Positions 8,709-16,478 of a stretch of 64,000 bases of DNA are shown piece after piece. Both the position numbers and the translations under genes were made by a program. The DNA is from Thermobifida fusca NBRC 14071 = JCM 3263 (GTDB taxonomy: Bacteria > Actinomycetota > Actinomycetes > Streptosporangiales > Streptosporangiaceae), in the NCBI RefSeq assembly GCF_001592045.1, contig NZ_BCWB01000017.1, positions 62,001-126,000 of the forward strand, written 5' to 3'. How positions within the stretch are numbered: the stretch's first letter is position 1; each line of letters opens with the position of its first letter. Below the pieces are notes generated by a model. It was not told where the DNA came from and ran no database searches. It worked only from the letters and a program-made list of their open reading frames with translations.

Positions 8709-9086
8709 ATGGCACACCGACGTCCCAACACCGTCACCGCCCCCACACCGATCCCCAAAGGGGTGGTCTTCGGCATCTTCCTCGCGGTCCCCAGCCTCAT
8801 GTACGGCTGGGTGTACTTCGGCCACCTGTGGTGGGCCGTCGCCGCCGGCCTCGTCCTGGTCCTCGGCTTCGGCCTGACCCTGCTCCCCCGCCACCTGCCG
8901 CGGTTCAGCCGCGGCCAGCAGAAAGTAGAGCTGTACGGCGGGCCGCTCGACGGGGAGCACATCGACCTGTCCGCCCTCTCGGTGGAGCGGCTCAGCGAAG
9001 GGATCACCCTGCCGGTCCGCGGCGGCGGCCGCTGCCGGTACGCCCTGGACCGCTCCGGCGTCCTTCGCCACGTCGGCGACGGCTGA
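8709..9086 (+). CDS. Small two-helix membrane protein of unknown function
   Basis: A 125-residue protein with two hydrophobic helices (about residues 18-65, containing VVFGIFLAVPSLMYGWVYFG and WAVAAGLVLVLGFGLTLL). A soluble C-terminal domain follows, opening with VELYGGPLDGEHIDL. The GGPLDG phrase recurs, as I recall, in uncharacterised actinobacterial and phage proteins, but I know no function for it. ATG 8709 is supported by GGGAGG 8 nt upstream. It follows ohrR by about 170 bp on the same strand, with no evidence of cotranscription. Confidence 0.65.
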   Translation: MAHRRPNTVTAPTPIPKGVVFGIFLAVPSLMYGWVYFGHLWWAVAAGLVLVLGFGLTLLPRHLPRFSRGQQKVELYGGPLDGEHIDLSALSVERLSEGITLPVRGGGRCRYALDRSGVLRHVGDG

Positions 9087-9274
9087 CCGCATCCGAGGCC
9101 ACGGCAGGGACCGCGCCCCTGCCCCGCCTAAGCACCAGCGTCTGCTCCTCTGCTACCGTGCGCAGACAGGTACGCCCCAGCCGAAGACACAGAAAAGCAC
9201 CGGAAGCAGCGGTGACACGAATCGGTGGGTGCGAGAAAAGAACGTTTTGCGGGCATCCCGCCGGAAAAGACGGG

Positions 9275-9348
9275 TAGGCCGGGCGGGACTTGAACCCGCG
9301 ACCCAGGGATTATGAGTCCCCTGCTCTGACCAGCTGAGCTACCGGCCC
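9275..9348 (-). tRNA. tRNA with CAU anticodon (elongator Met, or Ile2)
   Basis: On the minus strand a full cloverleaf is readable: acceptor GGGCCGG pairing with CCGGCCT (G1-U72 wobble), D-arm GTAGCTCAGCTGGTCAGAGC, anticodon loop CTCATAA and T-arm around GGTTCAAGTCC. The paired acceptor end and anticodon stem exclude the initiator. CAU is shared by elongator tRNA-Met and the TilS-modified tRNA-Ile2, and I cannot separate them here. CCA is not encoded. Confidence 0.9.
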
Positions 9349-9770
9349 GCGCGAGACACCGGGCCCGGGGAAGGCGGGCTCCGCACATCCAACCGATGAC
9401 AGATCGGCCAGGATGTCCGCGATTCTATCAGGGGGTGCCTTGCGCTGCGGGCAGGAAAAAACCGACTTGCCGCCCCGGCCGCGTCCGACGCTCTGCTCAA
9501 GCACCGGTCCTCGACGGCCCGTCCCCTCCGGTCCGACGGGTCTCCCCACGGTCTCCCCTACGGGGGACAGCACCCGCCCTAGCGCCCCGCAGGACACACC
9601 CCGACAGCCCGGATTCACCTGGGACAACGCTGCTCCCCGCCTGTCCCTTCCCCTGGATGGCCCACCCCCTTGTCGCTCCAGCGAAGGCGCTCGGCGGTAT
9701 TCCCGCCTCTTTCCCGGACTCCCCCGCCGATACGGAACGATCAGGTGCGGAAAGCAGGCAGTATGGAAGT
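9349..9770. other. Intergenic region between tRNA and helicase gene
   Basis: No convincing gene. On the minus strand TAGAAT (9419-9424) about 70 bp before the tRNA 5' end could be its -10. A short hairpin, CCCC-TAC-GGGG, lies near 9560. The remainder is GC-rich without recognisable structure. Confidence 0.35.
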
Positions 9771-12287
9771 GTGAGCCTCATCGATCATCTCCCTGACGGC
9801 ACCGCTGATCCCGACACCCTGTTCGACGCCTTCGCGTCCTGGGCTGAGGAACGGGGGCTCACCCTCTATCCCCACCAGGAGGAAGCCCTCATCGAAGTGG
9901 TGTCGGGATCCAATGTGATCCTCAACACTCCCACCGGTTCCGGGAAGAGCCTGGTGGCCACCGGAGCGATCTTCGCTGCCCTGGCCCGCGACGAATGCAG
10001 CTTCTACACCGCCCCCATCAAAGCCCTGGTCTCGGAGAAGTTCTTCGACCTGTGCGAAATCTTCGGCACCGAGAACGTCGGCATGATGACCGGCGACGCC
10101 AGCGTCAACTCTGATGCGCCGATCGTGTGCTGCACCGCTGAAGTGCTCGCCAACATCGCCCTGCGCGACGGCGCCGACGCCGACATCGGCACGGTCATCA
10201 TGGACGAGTTCCACTTCTACGCCGACCCCGACCGGGGGTGGGCCTGGCAGGTGCCGCTGCTGGAACTGCCGCAGGCCCAGTTCCTGCTCATGTCGGCGAC
10301 CCTGGGGGACGTCAGCCGGTTCGAAGAAGACTTGACCCGCCGCACCGGACGCGACACGACCGTCGTCGCCTCCGCGGAACGGCCGGTGCCGCTGTACTAC
10401 TCGTACCGGACCACACCGCTGCACGAAACGCTGGAAGAACTGCTGGAATCCCAGCAGGCGCCCGTCTACATCGTGCACTTCACGCAGGCCGCGGCGGTGG
10501 AGCGCGCCCAGTCGCTGACGAGCATCAACATGTGCTCCAAAGCGGAGAAGGCCGCCATCGCCAAGGAGATCGGCAACTTCCGGTTCACCACCCGGTTCGG
10601 CCGCAACCTGTCCCGCTACGTCCGGCACGGAATCGGCGTGCACCACGCGGGCATGCTGCCCAAGTACCGCAGGCTGGTGGAGCGGCTCGCCCAGCGGGGC
10701 CTGCTCAAAGTCATCTGCGGCACCGACACGCTGGGCGTGGGCGTCAACGTGCCGATCCGTACCGTCCTGTTCACCGCACTGTCCAAGTACGACGGTTCCC
10801 GGGTCCGCCGGCTCACCGCCCGCGAATTCCACCAGATCGCGGGCCGCGCGGGCCGCGCCGGATTCGACACGGTCGGCAACGTGGTGGTGCAGGCCCCCGA
10901 ACACGTGGTGGAGAACGAGCGTGCCCTCGCTAAGGCGGGCAACGACCCGAAGAAGCGGCGCAAGGTGGTCCGCAAGAAGCCGCCGGAAGGGTTCGTCGGC
11001 TGGGACGAGGCCGTCTTCGAGAAGCTCATCAACGCCCAGCCCGAGCCGCTCGTCTCCCAGTTCAAGGTCTCGCACGCGATGCTGCTCAGCGTGATCGCGC
11101 GCCCCGGCGACTGCTTCGCGGCCATGCGCCGTCTGCTCACCGACAACCACGACGACCCCAAGAAGCAACGCCGCCACATCCGCGAAGCGATCGCGATCTA
11201 CCGGTCCCTGTTGGACGCGGGGATCGTAGAACGGCTGGAAGAGCCGGACGAGGAGGGCCGCACCGCGCGGCTCACCGTCGACCTGCAGCCCGACTTCGCG
11301 CTCAACCAGCCGCTGTCCCCGTTCGCGCTGGCCGCGTTCGAACTGCTGGACCGGGATTCGCCCCACTACGCGCTGGACGTGGTGAGCGTAGTCGAGTCCA
11401 CCCTCGACGACCCCCGGCAGATCCTCGCCGCCCAGCTCAACAAGGCGCGCAGCGAGGAGCTGCAGCGGCTGAAGGCCGAAGGGCTCGACTACGAGGAGCG
11501 GATGGCGCGGCTGGAGGAGGTCACCTACCCCAAGCCGCTCGAGGACCTGCTGGAGCACGCCTACGAGACCTATCGGCGCGGCCACCCGTGGGTGGGCGAC
11601 CATCCGCTGCAGGTCAAGTCGGTGGTGCGCGACATGTACGAGCGCGCGATGACCTTCACCGACTACATCGGCTACTACGAGCTGGCCCGTTCGGAAGGCC
11701 TGGTCCTGCGCTACCTCGCCAGCGCGTACAAGGCGCTGACGCAGACCGTCCCCGAGGACATCAAGACAGAAGAGCTGCGGGACCTGATCGAATGGCTGGG
11801 CGAAATGGTGCGCCAGGTCGACTCCAGCCTGCTGGACGAGTGGGAGCAGCTCACCAATCCGAGCCAGGAGCAGGACACGGACGCCCCCGTGGAGACCAAG
11901 CCCAAGCCGGTCACCGCCAACCAGCGCGCCTTCCGCGTGCTGGTGCGCAACGAGATGTTCCGCCGGGTGGAGCTGGCAGCGCTCCGCCGCTACGCGGAGC
12001 TGGGCGAACTGGACGGCGAAGACGGCTGGGACGCCGAGGCGTGGGAAGAGGCGATGGAGGCCTACTACGCCGAGCACGAGACGTTGGGGACCGGTCCGGA
12101 CGCGCGCGGCCCGCACCTGCTGCTCATCACCGAGCACGAGGACCACTGGGAGGTCCGGCAGATCTTCGACGACCCGGAAGGCCACCACGACTGGGGGATC
12201 ACCGCGCACGTGGACTTGACCGCGTCCGACGAGGAAGGACGCGCAGTGGTGCACGTGGTCGCAGTGGACCGCAAGGACTCCTTCTAA
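9771..12287 (+). CDS. Ski2-like DEAD/DEAH-box RNA helicase with DUF3516-type C-terminus
   Basis: An 838-residue superfamily 2 helicase. Motif I is TPTGSGKS (residues 53-60), motif II is DEFH (145-148), SATLG is motif III, and the second RecA domain contains HAGMLPKYR, GTDTLGVGVN and motif VI QIAGRAGRAG. The long C-terminal part, about 400 residues, is the actinobacterial DUF3516-type extension ending in acidic and Trp-rich segments. It probably remodels structured RNA; the substrate is unknown. GTG 9771 opens a typical N-terminus; the frame stays open upstream to 9396 but that part is Pro/Arg-rich and resembles non-coding GC-rich DNA. Convergent with the deaminase gene; monocistronic. Confidence 0.9.
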   Translation: MSLIDHLPDGTADPDTLFDAFASWAEERGLTLYPHQEEALIEVVSGSNVILNTPTGSGKSLVATGAIFAALARDECSFYTAPIKALVSEKFFDLCEIFGTENVGMMTGDASVNSDAPIVCCTAEVLANIALRDGADADIGTVIMDEFHFYADPDRGWAWQVPLLELPQAQFLLMSATLGDVSRFEEDLTRRTGRDTTVVASAERPVPLYYSYRTTPLHETLEELLESQQAPVYIVHFTQAAAVERAQSLTSINMCSKAEKAAIAKEIGNFRFTTRFGRNLSRYVRHGIGVHHAGMLPKYRRLVERLAQRGLLKVICGTDTLGVGVNVPIRTVLFTALSKYDGSRVRRLTAREFHQIAGRAGRAGFDTVGNVVVQAPEHVVENERALAKAGNDPKKRRKVVRKKPPEGFVGWDEAVFEKLINAQPEPLVSQFKVSHAMLLSVIARPGDCFAAMRRLLTDNHDDPKKQRRHIREAIAIYRSLLDAGIVERLEEPDEEGRTARLTVDLQPDFALNQPLSPFALAAFELLDRDSPHYALDVVSVVESTLDDPRQILAAQLNKARSEELQRLKAEGLDYEERMARLEEVTYPKPLEDLLEHAYETYRRGHPWVGDHPLQVKSVVRDMYERAMTFTDYIGYYELARSEGLVLRYLASAYKALTQTVPEDIKTEELRDLIEWLGEMVRQVDSSLLDEWEQLTNPSQEQDTDAPVETKPKPVTANQRAFRVLVRNEMFRRVELAALRRYAELGELDGEDGWDAEAWEEAMEAYYAEHETLGTGPDARGPHLLLITEHEDHWEVRQIFDDPEGHHDWGITAHVDLTASDEEGRAVVHVVAVDRKDSF

Positions 12288-12303
12288 GACCGCGGCAGCG
12301 CCC

Positions 12304-12325
12304 ACCGGGCACGGCCGTGCCCGGT
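12304..12325. terminator. Bidirectional palindrome between convergent genes
   Basis: A perfect 22-bp palindrome with half-site ACCGGGCACGG, lying between the helicase stop (12287) and the last base of the deaminase stop (12325). It can form a hairpin in either transcript. Confidence 0.7.
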
Positions 12326-12786
12326 CATGCGCGGCGGAGCAGGTGGGCGTTGACCTGCCGCACCAGCGGCGCGAGTTCGGGGACTTCGACGACTTCCCGG
12401 CCCGCGGCGCGCAACAGTTCGGCGCCGCGGCAGTCCACGAACAGTTCGGGCTCCCGCCAGGCGAACACGATGCGGGGGATCGGCGTGTCCAGGATGAGGC
12501 TGGTGCACGACCGGGGCCGGGAGGCCCGGGTGCTGCACGGTTCCAGCGAACTGTAGAGGGTGGCTGCGGCGAGGCGCGGATCCTCGGCGGCGACCGCGCG
12601 CAGCGCCACTTCTTCGGCGTGGTCGTGGGGGTCGTCCCGGCGGGAGTAGCCGTCGGCGAGGACGGTGCCGTCGGCGGCGACGATCAGCGCGCCGACGGAG
12701 AACGCGGTGGACGACGGCGGGCAGGAGCGGGACAGGTCGACAGCGGTGCGCAGCAGGCGCAGATCACGTTCGGTGGGTGTGGTCAC
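12325..12786 (-). CDS. RibD-like zinc deaminase
   Basis: A 153-residue cytidine/deoxycytidylate-deaminase superfamily protein most like the deaminase half of RibD. The zinc site is complete: His56-Ala-Glu58 (HAEEVAL) and Cys84...Cys94 (EPCSTRASRPRSC), one residue wider than the usual RibD spacing. GTG 12786 overlaps the stop of the upstream reductase gene by four bases (GTGA), so the two are translationally coupled and presumably act on the same pyrimidine-type substrate. This could be a split RibD in riboflavin synthesis or a specialised pterin/deazapurine-like pathway; no other rib genes are nearby. Confidence 0.8.
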   Translation of the reverse strand: MTTPTERDLRLLRTAVDLSRSCPPSSTAFSVGALIVAADGTVLADGYSRRDDPHDHAEEVALRAVAAEDPRLAAATLYSSLEPCSTRASRPRSCTSLILDTPIPRIVFAWREPELFVDCRGAELLRAAGREVVEVPELAPLVRQVNAHLLRRA

Positions 12787-13472
12787 TGCTCCTCCCGCAG
12801 GACGTAGTGGAGGACCGCCATTCCGGCCACGTTCCGGGCAGAAACCAGCCGCATGGGCTGGCCGGGGCGGTGCGGGAATACGGCGGGGTGGACGAACCGG
12901 GGTGCGCGGGCGTCGCCGACGAAGAAGGGGGCGATGGCCAGCCGCAGTTCGTCGGCGAGGTTGCGGGTGAGGAAGGCGGTGTGGACGGCTCCGCCGCCTT
13001 CCACGAGGAGTCGGCGCACGCCGCGGCGGGCCAGGTCGGCAAGGACGCGGTCGAGGTCGGGGGCTCCGGCGGCCACGACCTCCACGCCCGCGGTTCCGGC
13101 GAACCGGTGGCGGGCGGCTTCTGCTGCGTGGTCGGCAACGTAGAGCAGGCAGCCGGCGTCGCCGGTGGTGAAGACCCGCGCCGCGGGGTCCAGGTCCCCG
13201 CTGGTGCTCAGCACGACTTTGCGCAGGTGGGCGGGGTGTCCTGCGGCGAGGCGGCGCTGCTGCCGTTCAGGGGAGCGCACGAGCAGCCGCGGATTGTCGG
13301 CGCGGATCGTGCCGGCGCCGACGAGAATCGCGTCGCAGGAGGCGCGGAGTTCATCGACTTCATCGAAGTCGGCTTCGGTGGAGAGCCGCAGCCGCTCAGG
13401 GGAGGCGTCGTCGATATAGCCGTCCACCGACATGGCGCAACTGAGGATGACCCGGGGGCGTTCGCCTGACAT
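12783..13472 (-). CDS. RibD C-terminal-domain reductase (DHFR-like)
   Basis: A 229-residue protein with the DHFR-like fold of the RibD reductase half: VILSCAMSVDGYI at the N-terminus, CDAILVGAGTIRADNPRLLVR for substrate and cofactor binding, and RLLVEGGGAVHTAFL near the end. It should reduce a ribosyl group to ribityl, or act similarly, with NADPH. ATG 13472 starts right before the conserved first strand; an upstream TTG at 13502 adds ten atypical residues. Its stop overlaps the downstream deaminase start. In most bacteria the order within RibD is deaminase then reductase; here the separate genes are in the reverse order. Confidence 0.85.
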   Translation of the reverse strand: MSGERPRVILSCAMSVDGYIDDASPERLRLSTEADFDEVDELRASCDAILVGAGTIRADNPRLLVRSPERQQRRLAAGHPAHLRKVVLSTSGDLDPAARVFTTGDAGCLLYVADHAAEAARHRFAGTAGVEVVAAGAPDLDRVLADLARRGVRRLLVEGGGAVHTAFLTRNLADELRLAIAPFFVGDARAPRFVHPAVFPHRPGQPMRLVSARNVAGMAVLHYVLREEQ

Positions 13473-13550
13473 GCCGCCCAGGCTAGCGGGGACGGTGCGC
13501 AATGCGGCACAGGCCGCGGGGGTGCCCCCGTCTGCTGCGGGCCGCGGGGT

Positions 13551-13590
13551 CCCGTGCCGTCACCGTGGACTGGGCGGATAACGGCACGGG
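13551..13590. repeat. Inverted repeat between reductase and thiolase
   Basis: Perfect 10-bp arms CCCGTGCCGT / ACGGCACGGG with a 20-nt loop. A second hairpin, GGGGTGA / TCACCCC, lies at 13615-13636. Both lie between divergent genes, so they are not obvious terminators. Confidence 0.45.
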
Positions 13591-13645
13591 ACCGGCAGCC
13601 TGGATCACCTGTCCGGGGTGAGGAGCCACTCACCCCACGCCACAA

Positions 13646-13663
13646 ACTGACCGGACGGTATGT
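13646..13663. promoter_or_regulatory. Candidate TetR-type operator upstream of the thiolase
   Basis: ACTGACCG-GA-CGGTATGT is an imperfect palindrome (6 of 8 bases per arm symmetric). It resembles the ACCG/CGGT operators of TetR regulators of phenylacetate and fatty-acid catabolism in actinobacteria. It lies 40 bp before the thiolase start. No TetR gene is present in the window. Confidence 0.45.
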
Positions 13664-13702
13664 TACTGGTGGTTTTTCGTTGCCGGTACATCAGGAGTGC
13701 CC

Positions 13703-14878
13703 ATGACCGACGTGTACATCCTCGACGCGGTACGTACCCCCTTCGGACGGTACGGTGGCGCACTGTCCGGGATCCGCCCCGACGACCTGGCCGCGCACGT
13801 CCTGCGCGCGCTCGCGGAACGCTCCCCCGGGCTGGACCCCGCCGCGGTCGACGACGTCTTCTTCGGCGACGCGAACGGGGCTGGGGAGGACAACCGCAAC
13901 GTGGCCCGCATGGCCGCGCTGCTCGCGGGCTGGCCCACCTCGGTGCCGGGCGTGACCTTGAACCGGTTGTGCGGTTCCGGCATGGAATCCGTGATCGCCG
14001 CCAACCGCGCGATCGCCGTGGGCGACGCCTCCCTGGCGGTGGCCGGGGGTGTGGAGTCGATGAGCCGGGCACCCTGGGTGCTCCCCAAACCCGCTCAGGG
14101 CTTCCCCACCGGCCACGAAACCCTGTACTCCACCACGCTGGGGTGGCGGATGGTCAACCCGGCCATGCCGGAGCAGTGGACCGTCTCCCTGGGAGAGAGC
14201 ACCGAGCAGGTCGCCGCCACGTACGGCATCAGCCGCGCCGAACAGGACGCTTTCGCGCTCCGCAGTCACGAGCGCGCAGCCCGCGCCTGGGCGGAAGGAG
14301 TGTTCGACGCGGAGATCACCCAAATCCCCGGCGCGGAACTGGAACGGGACGAGAGCATCCGGGAGACGTCCGCGGAGAAACTGGCCGCGCTCAAACCCGC
14401 GTTCCGCCCCGACGGCACGATCACCGCGGGCAACGCCTCCCCGCTCAACGACGGGGCGGCCGCGCTCCTCATCGGGGACGCGGCAGCAGCTGAACGGGTC
14501 GGCCGCGAGCCGCTGGCCCGGATTGTCAGCCGCGGGGTCGCCGCAGTCGACCCCGACGTCTTCGGAATCGGCCCGGTCCAGGCAGCCGAGATCGCGCTGC
14601 GCCGCGCCGGGATCGGCTGGGACGACCTGTCGGTGGTGGAACTCAACGAAGCGTTCGCCGCCCAGTCCCTGGCCTGCCTGAAACTCTGGCCGGACCTGGA
14701 CCCGGAGATCGTCAACCCCAACGGCGGCGCCATCGCCATCGGCCACCCCCTGGGCGCGTCCGGTGCCCGGATCGTCGGCACGCTCGCCCACGAACTGCAC
14801 CGCCGCGGCGGCGGGTGGGGGCTGGCCGCGATCTGCATCGGCGTGGGCCAGGGCCTCGCCGTAGTGCTGCACCGCTAA
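13703..14878 (+). CDS. Acetyl-CoA acyltransferase, 3-oxoadipyl-CoA thiolase-like
   Basis: A 391-residue thiolase. Nucleophile Cys90 lies in TLNRLCGSGMES, the CoA-binding GGVESMSRAPW segment follows, and the C-terminal GGAIAIGHPLGASGAR and CIGVGQG motifs carry the catalytic His and Cys. The segment around LGWRMVNPAMPEQWT plus SLGESTEQVA is like PcaF/PaaJ enzymes, which split 3-oxoadipyl-CoA to succinyl-CoA and acetyl-CoA. An enol-lactonase-like gene 740 bp downstream agrees with a beta-ketoadipate role, but a generic beta-oxidation thiolase cannot be excluded. ATG 13703 follows AGGAG at 5-nt spacing. Confidence 0.85.
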   Translation: MTDVYILDAVRTPFGRYGGALSGIRPDDLAAHVLRALAERSPGLDPAAVDDVFFGDANGAGEDNRNVARMAALLAGWPTSVPGVTLNRLCGSGMESVIAANRAIAVGDASLAVAGGVESMSRAPWVLPKPAQGFPTGHETLYSTTLGWRMVNPAMPEQWTVSLGESTEQVAATYGISRAEQDAFALRSHERAARAWAEGVFDAEITQIPGAELERDESIRETSAEKLAALKPAFRPDGTITAGNASPLNDGAAALLIGDAAAAERVGREPLARIVSRGVAAVDPDVFGIGPVQAAEIALRRAGIGWDDLSVVELNEAFAAQSLACLKLWPDLDPEIVNPNGGAIAIGHPLGASGARIVGTLAHELHRRGGGWGLAAICIGVGQGLAVVLHR

Positions 14879-15618
14879 GCGCCACCGGGCACGTTCGGCA
14901 CGGGCGCGCCGCACTCTCCGGAATGCTGCCCCGGGCATGTCCCCTCCGCGCTCCTCGTGGGTAGCGGCGGAGCGAGCAGGGCGGCGCCGTGCCAGCGCAC
15001 GGGCCGAGACCGCCCGCGCCCCGGGGCCTCCCGGGGATGTGTGCCGTAGGCGGAGCAGTCTCCGCACTGTTTCCGCCCCAGCCAGGAGGAGAGCGCCCAT
15101 GAGAGTGTGCGTGAGCGGAGCGGCACCAGCCAACCACCCCGGGCCTGCACTGTGACCGGCATCACGGGCATGACCGCTCCGTGGGGGTAGTCGTCGTGGT
15201 GGCGCGGCTTGCGCCCGGTGCCCCGCGGCCCGCCGTTCGTCGTCCACGGCGGACCCGACCCGCGCCCGCGGGGCACCGCAGGCCGATCATGTCCCACTTC
15301 CCGGTCTTCGTGGCGCGCGGCGGCCCGCATGCCCGTCGACCGGGACGGGCCCGGCCGCTCCGCACAGCAGCGGGCCTCCCCGCAGCCTGGTCTCCCCGCC
15401 CGCCTGCCGGATCCGAGACAGCAGTCCGCTTTCCCACTGTCGGGGTTGTGCACGGTGGCCTGCCCGGGTATCCCCCAAGGGTTGGAAGAGCGGGGAAGGC
15501 CACAGGTTTCCCATGCCCGGCCAGTCCCTTCCCGCTGCGGCAACCGCCATATTCGACCCTGCGGGACCTTCCGGCTCGCTCACCAGGAACACCCGTTCCG
15601 CACAGAAAGGTCAAGGCT
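14879..15618. other. 740-bp gap between thiolase and hydrolase genes
   Basis: Several long open frames exist on both strands, as expected for GC-rich DNA, but none gives a recognisable protein or has a good ribosome site, except an 18-codon frame at 15099. I looked for cobalamin, SAM, TPP and ydaO riboswitch cores on both strands and found none. The region could be a decayed gene or a long 5' leader of the hydrolase. Confidence 0.4.
15099..15155 (+). CDS. Possible 18-residue small ORF or leader peptide
   Basis: ATG 15099 is preceded by AGGAGGA (15084-15090) at about 9-nt spacing, the best ribosome site in this gap. The peptide MRVCVSGAAPANHPGPAL contains one Cys and four Pro. It may be a leader for the hydrolase or chance; there is no hairpin directly after it. 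Confidence 0.25.
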   Translation: MRVCVSGAAPANHPGPAL

Positions 15619-16401
15619 ATGAGTGTTGATGTGCACTACACCGTGGACGGTCCCGAAGACGGGCCCGTCGTCGTGCTCAGCGGTTCGCTGGGCAGCCGCC
15701 TCGACATGTGGGATCCGCAGATGGCGGGACTCACCGGACAGTTCCGCGTCGTCCGCTACGACCTCCGCGGCCACGGCTCCTCCCCGGTTCCCCCCGCGCC
15801 CTACACCATGGCGGACCTCGGCTCTGACGTGCTGCGGCTCCTCGACCGGCTGAAAGTGGAGCGCGCCCACTTCGCGGGCCTGTCCATCGGCGGGATGACC
15901 GGCATGTGGCTGGCCGCGAACGCCCCGGAACGGATCGACCGCCTGGCCCTGCTGTGCACGTCGGCGACACCCCCCGGCACGCCGGAAGCGTGGGAGGAGC
16001 GCATCCGGACAGTGCGCACTCAAGGCACGGCCGCGATCGCGCCGACCGTGGTATCCCGCTGGTTCACCCCCGCCTATGCGGAACGCGACCCTGAGACGGT
16101 GTCCCTGTTCATCGACATGATCGCGAACACCCCCGACGAGGGGTACGTGGGCTGCTGCAACGCCATCCAGACCATGGACCTGCTTCCGGGGCTGCCTTCG
16201 ATCACCGCGCCCACCCTGGTCGTGGCGGGCAAACTGGATCCCACCTCCCCGCCGGAGCACGCCGAGCTCATCGCGTCGCGCATCCCCAACGCCCGCATGG
16301 AGGTCATCCCGGACGCCGCCCACCTGGCGTCGTGGGAGCAGGCGACCTTCGTCAACGAACTGCTCCTCGACCACTTCGGCCGGTCGTCCGCTGCTGCCTG
16401 A
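15619..16401 (+). CDS. Alpha/beta hydrolase, 3-oxoadipate enol-lactonase-like
   Basis: A 260-residue cytosolic alpha/beta hydrolase. The oxyanion/nucleophile motif is GLSIGGMTG (Ser in GxSxGG), the acid lies in VVAGKLDPTSPPEHAE, and the catalytic His in DAAHLASWE near the C-terminus. The profile DLRGHGSSPVP plus GLSIGGM and the overall length are those of PcaD, which opens 3-oxoadipate enol-lactone in the beta-ketoadipate pathway. The 3-oxoadipyl-CoA thiolase-like gene upstream supports this; other pca genes are not in the window. ATG 15619 follows GAAAGG. Confidence 0.75.
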   Translation: MSVDVHYTVDGPEDGPVVVLSGSLGSRLDMWDPQMAGLTGQFRVVRYDLRGHGSSPVPPAPYTMADLGSDVLRLLDRLKVERAHFAGLSIGGMTGMWLAANAPERIDRLALLCTSATPPGTPEAWEERIRTVRTQGTAAIAPTVVSRWFTPAYAERDPETVSLFIDMIANTPDEGYVGCCNAIQTMDLLPGLPSITAPTLVVAGKLDPTSPPEHAELIASRIPNARMEVIPDAAHLASWEQATFVNELLLDHFGRSSAAA

Positions 16402-16418
16402 AGCACGGGGTGCACACC

Positions 16419-16455
16419 GCGGGGCCCGAAGCGGCGCGTGCCGCTCGGGCCCCGC
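16419..16455. terminator. Bidirectional terminator between pcaD-like gene and sulP
   Basis: A long stem GCGGGGCCCGA.AGCGGC / GCCGCT.CGGGCCCCGC with loop GCGT and one bulged A, 18 bp after the hydrolase stop and 24 bp from the sulP stop. Confidence 0.8.
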
Positions 16456-16478
16456 TTGAACGCCTGGGTCTCCGGCGG

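Noticed and set aside
9741-12305. 854-codon open frame on the minus strand opposite the helicase
   Set aside because: It mirrors the helicase gene, whose motifs are intact. The translation is His/Val/Gly-rich with no recognisable domain and is an antisense artefact of GC-rich codon use.
15380-15618. Possible riboswitch upstream of the PcaD-like gene
   Set aside because: GC-rich hairpins exist, but the conserved cores of cobalamin, SAM, TPP and ydaO elements are absent on both strands.
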